The notes under the pieces are model-generated. The model was not told the origin of the DNA and did not search any database. It saw nothing but the letters and a program-made list of their open reading frames with translations. From contig CM056391.1 in the NCBI GenBank assembly GCA_029718625.1, positions 26,514,281 to 26,578,280 of the forward strand: 64,000 nucleotides of DNA, in the 5' to 3' direction. The translations under genes and the position numbers were made by a program. Positions 60,197-64,000 of this stretch are shown here, in pieces. This DNA is from Synaphobranchus kaupii. Its lineage: Eukaryota > Chordata > Actinopteri > Anguilliformes > Synaphobranchidae. The first letter of the stretch is position 1; each line of letters opens with the position of its first letter.

Positions 60197-60356
60197 ATGG
60201 CAAAGGTGAAGAAGCGCAAGTACAGCAAAGTCAAACAACAAGCCGACCGGGCGCGTTCAAGAAGCAGTCTACCTAGGATTTCCTTTTCCTCAATGGCGAC
60301 AGCTGAAGTTTAGCAAGGGGATGAAAAGCGACACGGAGTTGGTTTCTGTTGGACCA
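60197..60356 (+). pseudogene. Transposon exon with F-x-x-W-R / K-S-D-x-E-L domain
   Basis: ATG at 60197 opens MAKVKKRKYSKVKQQADRAR. After a frameshift near 60255 the reading continues FPQWRQLKFSKGMKSDTELV and ends at a donor, GGACCA|GTAAGT (60357). It parallels the minus-strand exon at 14960-15110 residue by residue: basic start, ARS motif, FxxWR, then KSDxEL. The frameshift makes it inactive. I do not know what the domain does. Confidence 0.55.
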
Positions 60357-60370
60357 GTAAGTAACGTTAA

Positions 60371-60687
60371 AGGGATAGTTCGGAATTTTGGACATAATGT
60401 CTCAATTACGACTTACCCATGATGTAGTTGATTGATGGAAGTCATTTTCAGATAATTCCATGCTTTCCCTTCTTTTGGACATACACACATTGCTAATGCT
60501 AGCGCAACTCTGGGGTATCGAGTAGCATCCACGACCAAACGCACTTAAACACTCCACAGTGCACCCAAAGCAAATAAAATACGACGACTATCGGGGTTAT
60601 TTATTGTTCTATTGATTATACCATCATTTTTTCAAGTCAAACTATCGTTGAATCCTTTACTTTGTGCTCACCTAAATTCTCCGTGTA
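60371..60687 (+). repeat. Left long terminal inverted repeat
   Basis: Pairs with 61708-62022. Includes TAGTTGATTGATGGAAGTCA, the GCTAGCGCAACTCTG segment and the region near TACGACGACTATCGGGG. The two arms differ by scattered substitutions and small indels. Confidence 0.85.
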
Positions 60688-60804
60688 AGTACGGCGTTAG
60701 TTTAGTAGGTAACGTAAAGTAGCCTATAGCTCTGCCGGCCAAAAACAATATAGCGCGTGTGAAAGAATCAGACTTGTAGTATTGTTAGCTAACGTTCAGG
60801 TAAG

Positions 60805-61097
60805 ATGGTATTTCGGTGTGTATTTCAAGGTTGTTTAAATCATGCAAAAAAAATGGGCACCACAAAGTTTTCACCGATTTCCAGAGGAAGATCAACAAAG
60901 AAAACAGCTGTGGCTTCTTGCTGCTCGCATGGATGTCACCAATTGAGACTCTAAAAAAGTTAAAAGTGTGTGGTGACCATTTCACGGAGGATGACTATGT
61001 GAAAATCAAAAAAGGACGGTCGGGACACCCTCTATTGAAGGAGACTGCTGTGCCATCACCTGTTTTTCTTCATGCACCGAAAACAACTGACGAGCAG
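60805..61097 (+). pseudogene. THAP zinc-finger exon of the transposon (frameshifted)
   Basis: From the ATG at 60805 the frame reads MVFRCVFQGCLNHAKKMGTT, giving the first two zinc ligands (C-x4-C). After an extra base in the T run near 60868 the expected continuation (a KF-HRFP-type stretch, then the invariant Trp in QLWLLAARMDV) is found in another frame. After a second shift come KKLKVCGDHFTEDDY with the final C-x2-H pair (about 60969-60980), and VPSPVFLHAP, the usual end of a THAP domain. The exon ends at a donor (GAGCAG|GTAACT, 61098). THAP domains bind DNA. Two indels make this copy inactive. Confidence 0.75.
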
Positions 61098-61130
61098 GTA
61101 ACTAATAAATGATAATAAGTGATCTATCTA

Positions 61131-61463
61131 TGCCAGCAGCCATACCACTATGCAATCTGCGCCTGCTGAATGGCTGAAGCTAAGCAGGTTGTGGGCTTGG
61201 TTAGTACTTGGATGGGAGACCTCTGGGGAAAACTCATCCCCCAGTTTAATTGGCTAAAAAAATTATTCTCTCCCTCTCCACCTCAGCTGATGTGTGGTGA
61301 GCATACTGGCGCAAAATGGCTGCCGTTGCATCACCCAGGTGGGGTCTACACATTGGTGGTGGTAGAGGCGAGTTTCCCCCTCATCATTGTAAAGCGTTTT
61401 GAGTATCTAGAAAGGCGCTATATAAATGCCATGCATTATTATTATTATTATTATTATTATTAT
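61131..61463 (+). repeat. 5S rRNA-derived SINE (SINE3 type)
   Basis: The head follows 5S rRNA: GCCATACCAC, then GGCTGAAGCTAAGCAGGTTG, then GGTTAGTACTTGGATGGGAG ACC (internal promoter region). The body ends GTAAAGCGTTTTGAGTATCT and GGCGCTATATAAATGCC, followed by an (ATT)n tail (61434-61463). The 3' end resembles the tail of the L2 LINE fragment at 34165-34560, suggesting L2-type mobilisation. Confidence 0.9.
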
Positions 61464-61707
61464 CTATTCAATTTAGCTAGCTAGTTGCCACGATTGGGAA
61501 GTAGTCAAACTTTTCCTGCAAATTGCTAGCCAGTGTGCTTGCTTGTATATGCTGTGTTATTCTGTAGCATGTTTGTGTTTAGCTGACTTGTTGTCTACCA
61601 AATATGTAACTTTACGGCAAAACGGATTGTGTCGGCAACTGTGGAGTACAGCAAATAGCCTACAGGCAGATACCCTGGCTAATCTACCGCTAACTCCTCC
61701 GCCGTAT

Positions 61708-62022
61708 TTCCACAGATAATTTAGGTGAGCACAAAGTAAAGGATTCAACGATAGTTTGACTTGAAAAATGATGGTATAATCACTGAAAATAACCCCGATA
61801 GACTGTCGTCGTATTTTTTTTGATTTGGGTGCATTGTGGAGTGTTTAAGTGCGTTTCGTAGTGGATGCTACTCGATACCTCAGAGTTGCGCTAGCATTAG
61901 CAATGTGTGTATGTCCAAAAGAAGGGACAGCATGGAATTATCTGAAAATGGTTTCCATCAATCAACTACATCATGGGTAAGTCGTAATTGAGACATTATG
62001 TACAAAATTCCGAACTATCCCT
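61708..62022 (-). repeat. Right long terminal inverted repeat
   Basis: Reverse complement of 60371-60687. Runs from about AATTTAGGTGAGCACAAAGT to ATTCCGAACTATCCCT before the TTAA at 62023. Confidence 0.85.
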
Positions 62023-62189
62023 TTAACTCTAGCTATCCAGCTAGCTACGTTAGGTAGCTAGATGGTGGAACTCGGGTACTTTGAGTGGGCGAGGTTGAGG
62101 ACGGAGGAGGAGACTTCTTTGATTTTTAAACACGGGACCACAGCAAGGCTAAAACTCTTGCATAGTGCACCTTTAGCATTGTCATTATT

Positions 62190-64000
62190 TTCCATATGAG
62201 AGTACAATGACGGGATGCCTTAAAAGACAGTGTTTTTCTGCCAAGTTAACATTGTCAGAATAAAATGAAAACCTTTGTGTTGTAGACTCATCAACATAAT
62301 GAATAAACTGCACTAGGTAAAAACATTCACCAAATGTTCTTTTTCATTTTCATGTCCGTGTACTACTTGTGCATTTTTGAATAGACAACTTTATTCTTCT
62401 TTGAACAGCCCGGTTTGTAGACTTCGGATGCTTTGTGCCACTTGTACTGCAAAATTGGGAGAGGTTTATAGAGAAAGCCAGAATGTAGTGCAATCAAAGT
62501 GCTGAAGGTTTTATTGCAGGCCAGTTGAATGCCCCATGGTGCATGATGTATCAAAGACTTCCATGTAGTAAACGCGCATACTGACAGCTCTTCTTCCGCA
62601 TCTCTGATTACTTGCCTTTGGCCTATCCCATCGGTGGAATTTGTGGAATTTAATTGATTGTGGAGAGGAGCATATAATTGTTTGAAATTGCGTCTGAACC
62701 AAGAGGCGGAATAATACAACAAAAACAAGAGAAATGAATAAAACTATAATGTCATCTAGGGTTTAATTTTAAGACCTGCTCACTCCCGAGTGCCATCTGT
62801 GGCCGCATTTCATCTGTTTTGTCCCTCTCCTGCCAATTAAGAAGTCCCCTGTCCAGATTCCCTTCAACAGCATCCTGCTTTTGATGAAGGCTTGCCCAAT
62901 TTAATACAGGTATAGGACCCTAGGGGTTGACCACACTGAAAAGCTTTGTATTTCACTACTTTAAACTACAGTACATTACTGGATGTATGTTGTGTACCAA
63001 CACAAAGAAAGTGTATTTATTCCTAATGCCAGTTCCCAATAGCATTTCCACCCAAATATTTAATCGCAGGTATTTAGGGGTGAGGTAGAATATATGGACT
63101 ATCTATCATAATGTTGAAAAGGCCAATATTTTCCTTTGATTTTTGAGCAGAACAATTGTAACAGAAAACAGTAGATTGTAAATAACATAGGTATTAACCT
63201 GTGAAAATGAGCAGGGTATTTAATATAAACTAAGTCTTACTGGTTACAGTTGATGGTAGTCAATGTATTTGTTTTGGAAGGGCTGCTCTACTGCAATAAT
63301 GATGGCTGGGTATACGAAAAGCATTTGCATATCTATGAACATAAATAATTTAATACACACAGAATTGGTCATTTACGTTGTGGGTGACTGGTTCACTCCT
63401 GCAATTTTCATGAATGCTTTTATTTTGGTTTTCTGTGCATAATTCCTGCCGTTTAGACCTATGGATATGTGTCCAAGTGAAGCCAAGTCCCAGACATTTA
63501 GTCTTTCTGTGTCTTGGTCACCTTTGGCAGAACAGAGAATTGCTGTACTATGCCCCCCCCCCCCCCCCCCAAAAAAAATAAAATGTGTGATGCATGGATT
63601 AGGAAATGAATGCGGGGATTTGAGTGATGCGTGGTGAATGTGCCTCCCAGCCTGCTGCCCCTGTCGCGCCAGCCTACAGCAGAGCCCTGACAGGTGCCAT
63701 GTCTCGGACCAGTTGTCGGGGCGGGAAGAATAAAGAAGCTCCTCTTGCCTTCGGCGCCAACGGGCTGCCTGTTAAATACTTCATTGGCAAGTTTCCCCCA
63801 AAAATGCTCCCTCCCCCCCTCCCCAGTTGACGCAGCGGCACCACGGATACCACCTTCCTCACCCCGCTTTCCTTTTATGTAGTGTGCGGTCTTCTGATCG
63901 AGCGGTGCCAGCTTCTGTCACAATCTCATTTATTACGTCTCCTTTTGGTCATGATTCCAAAAACTGTACGCACTGCGATTTATTGATGAAATGCAGTCTG
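62190..64000. other. No gene recognised
   Basis: AT-rich to about 63540. Then an 18-base C run at 63553-63570 and GC-richer sequence to 63890 with short proline/alanine-rich frames lacking any domain or clear splice sites. Confidence 0.45.
63553..63570. repeat. Poly-C tract followed by poly-A
   Basis: C18 then A8. Homopolymers of this kind are prone to sequencing and assembly error. Confidence 0.9.

Larger units (their letters stand above)
60371..62022 (+). mobile_element. TTAA-flanked transposon with long terminal repeats and a THAP gene (Kolobok-like)
   Basis: TTAA at 60367-60370 and 62023-62026 flanks terminal inverted repeats of about 315 bp (60371-60687 and 61708-62022) beginning AGGGATAGTTCGGAATTTTG and its complement. 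A THAP-type exon lies inside. THAP-domain proteins and TTAA duplications together point to the Kolobok superfamily. No DDE transposase is present. A 5S-derived SINE (61131-61463) sits in the interior. Confidence 0.7.
60081..62189 (+). mobile_element. Older transposon remnant hosting a nested TTAA element
   Basis: A coding exon (60197-60356) with the same domain as in the TTAA element at 14492-15408 ends just before TTAA at 60367. After the nested element, sequence continues to a possible end near 62185 (CATAGTGCACCTTTAG). The left boundary is not determined. Family is inferred from the shared exon only. Confidence 0.4.

Noticed and set aside
61131..61250. 5S rRNA gene
   Set aside because: Only part of 5S matches, it is diverged in the 5' half, and it is fused to a SINE body with an ATT tail.
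63624..63882. GC-richer Ala/Pro-containing frames near the right edge as a possible exon
   Set aside because: Frames on both strands are similar in length, no clear acceptor or donor bounds them, and no domain is seen. It could still be tested with transcripts.

Overview
This window is vertebrate nuclear DNA, most likely from a teleost fish. The evidence is the repeat content: Tc1-like transposons, tRNA-derived V-SINE-type and 5S-rRNA-derived SINEs, L2 and CR1 LINE pieces, Gypsy and DIRS retrotransposon wrecks, hAT and TTAA-target DNA transposons, and many microsatellites, all in an AT-rich, gene-poor background. The SINE types are common in early-branching teleosts such as eels and tarpon, but I cannot name the species. 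There are no operons, ribosome binding sites, CRISPR arrays or tRNA genes. Most long open frames are chance readings of non-coding DNA or of repeats.

Layout: 1-2.8 kb has no recognisable feature. 2.8-4.4 kb is a Tc1-like element with a SINE and a TTAA-flanked element nested inside it. 4.4-16.4 kb is mostly plain intergenic or intronic sequence with a deleted Tc1 derivative (6.8 kb), a tRNA-type SINE (11.4 kb) and a TTAA element (14.5-15.4 kb). 16.4-18 kb holds a MITE running straight into a five-copy 50-bp minisatellite, then a 709-bp solo LTR with a perfect target duplication. 20.4 kb holds a sister of the 6.8-kb Tc1 derivative. 25-31 kb has a Tc1-like piece split by a MITE, a possible LTR, and an hAT transposase fragment abutting an antisense CR1 LINE. 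34 kb has an L2 stub. 37.4-40.9 kb is a Gypsy retrotransposon lacking the reverse transcriptase core. 41.2-44.9 kb is a pile of L2 LINE, TTAA element and DIRS element. 53-62 kb holds a PIF/Harbinger-type MITE, an hAT-type element, a full-length Tc1-like transposon with an open transposase frame, and a TTAA element carrying a broken THAP gene and a 5S SINE, itself inserted in another element.

The only host coding sequence I can argue for is one short first exon at 47268-47325 (+). It encodes a signal-peptide-like start and ends in a consensus splice donor. No downstream exon was recognised, so 47.3-64 kb may be its first intron. The only open reading frame that looks like a whole functional protein is the Tc1-like transposase at 56014-57042 (-).

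Element families were assigned by recognising motifs by eye. No database search was possible.
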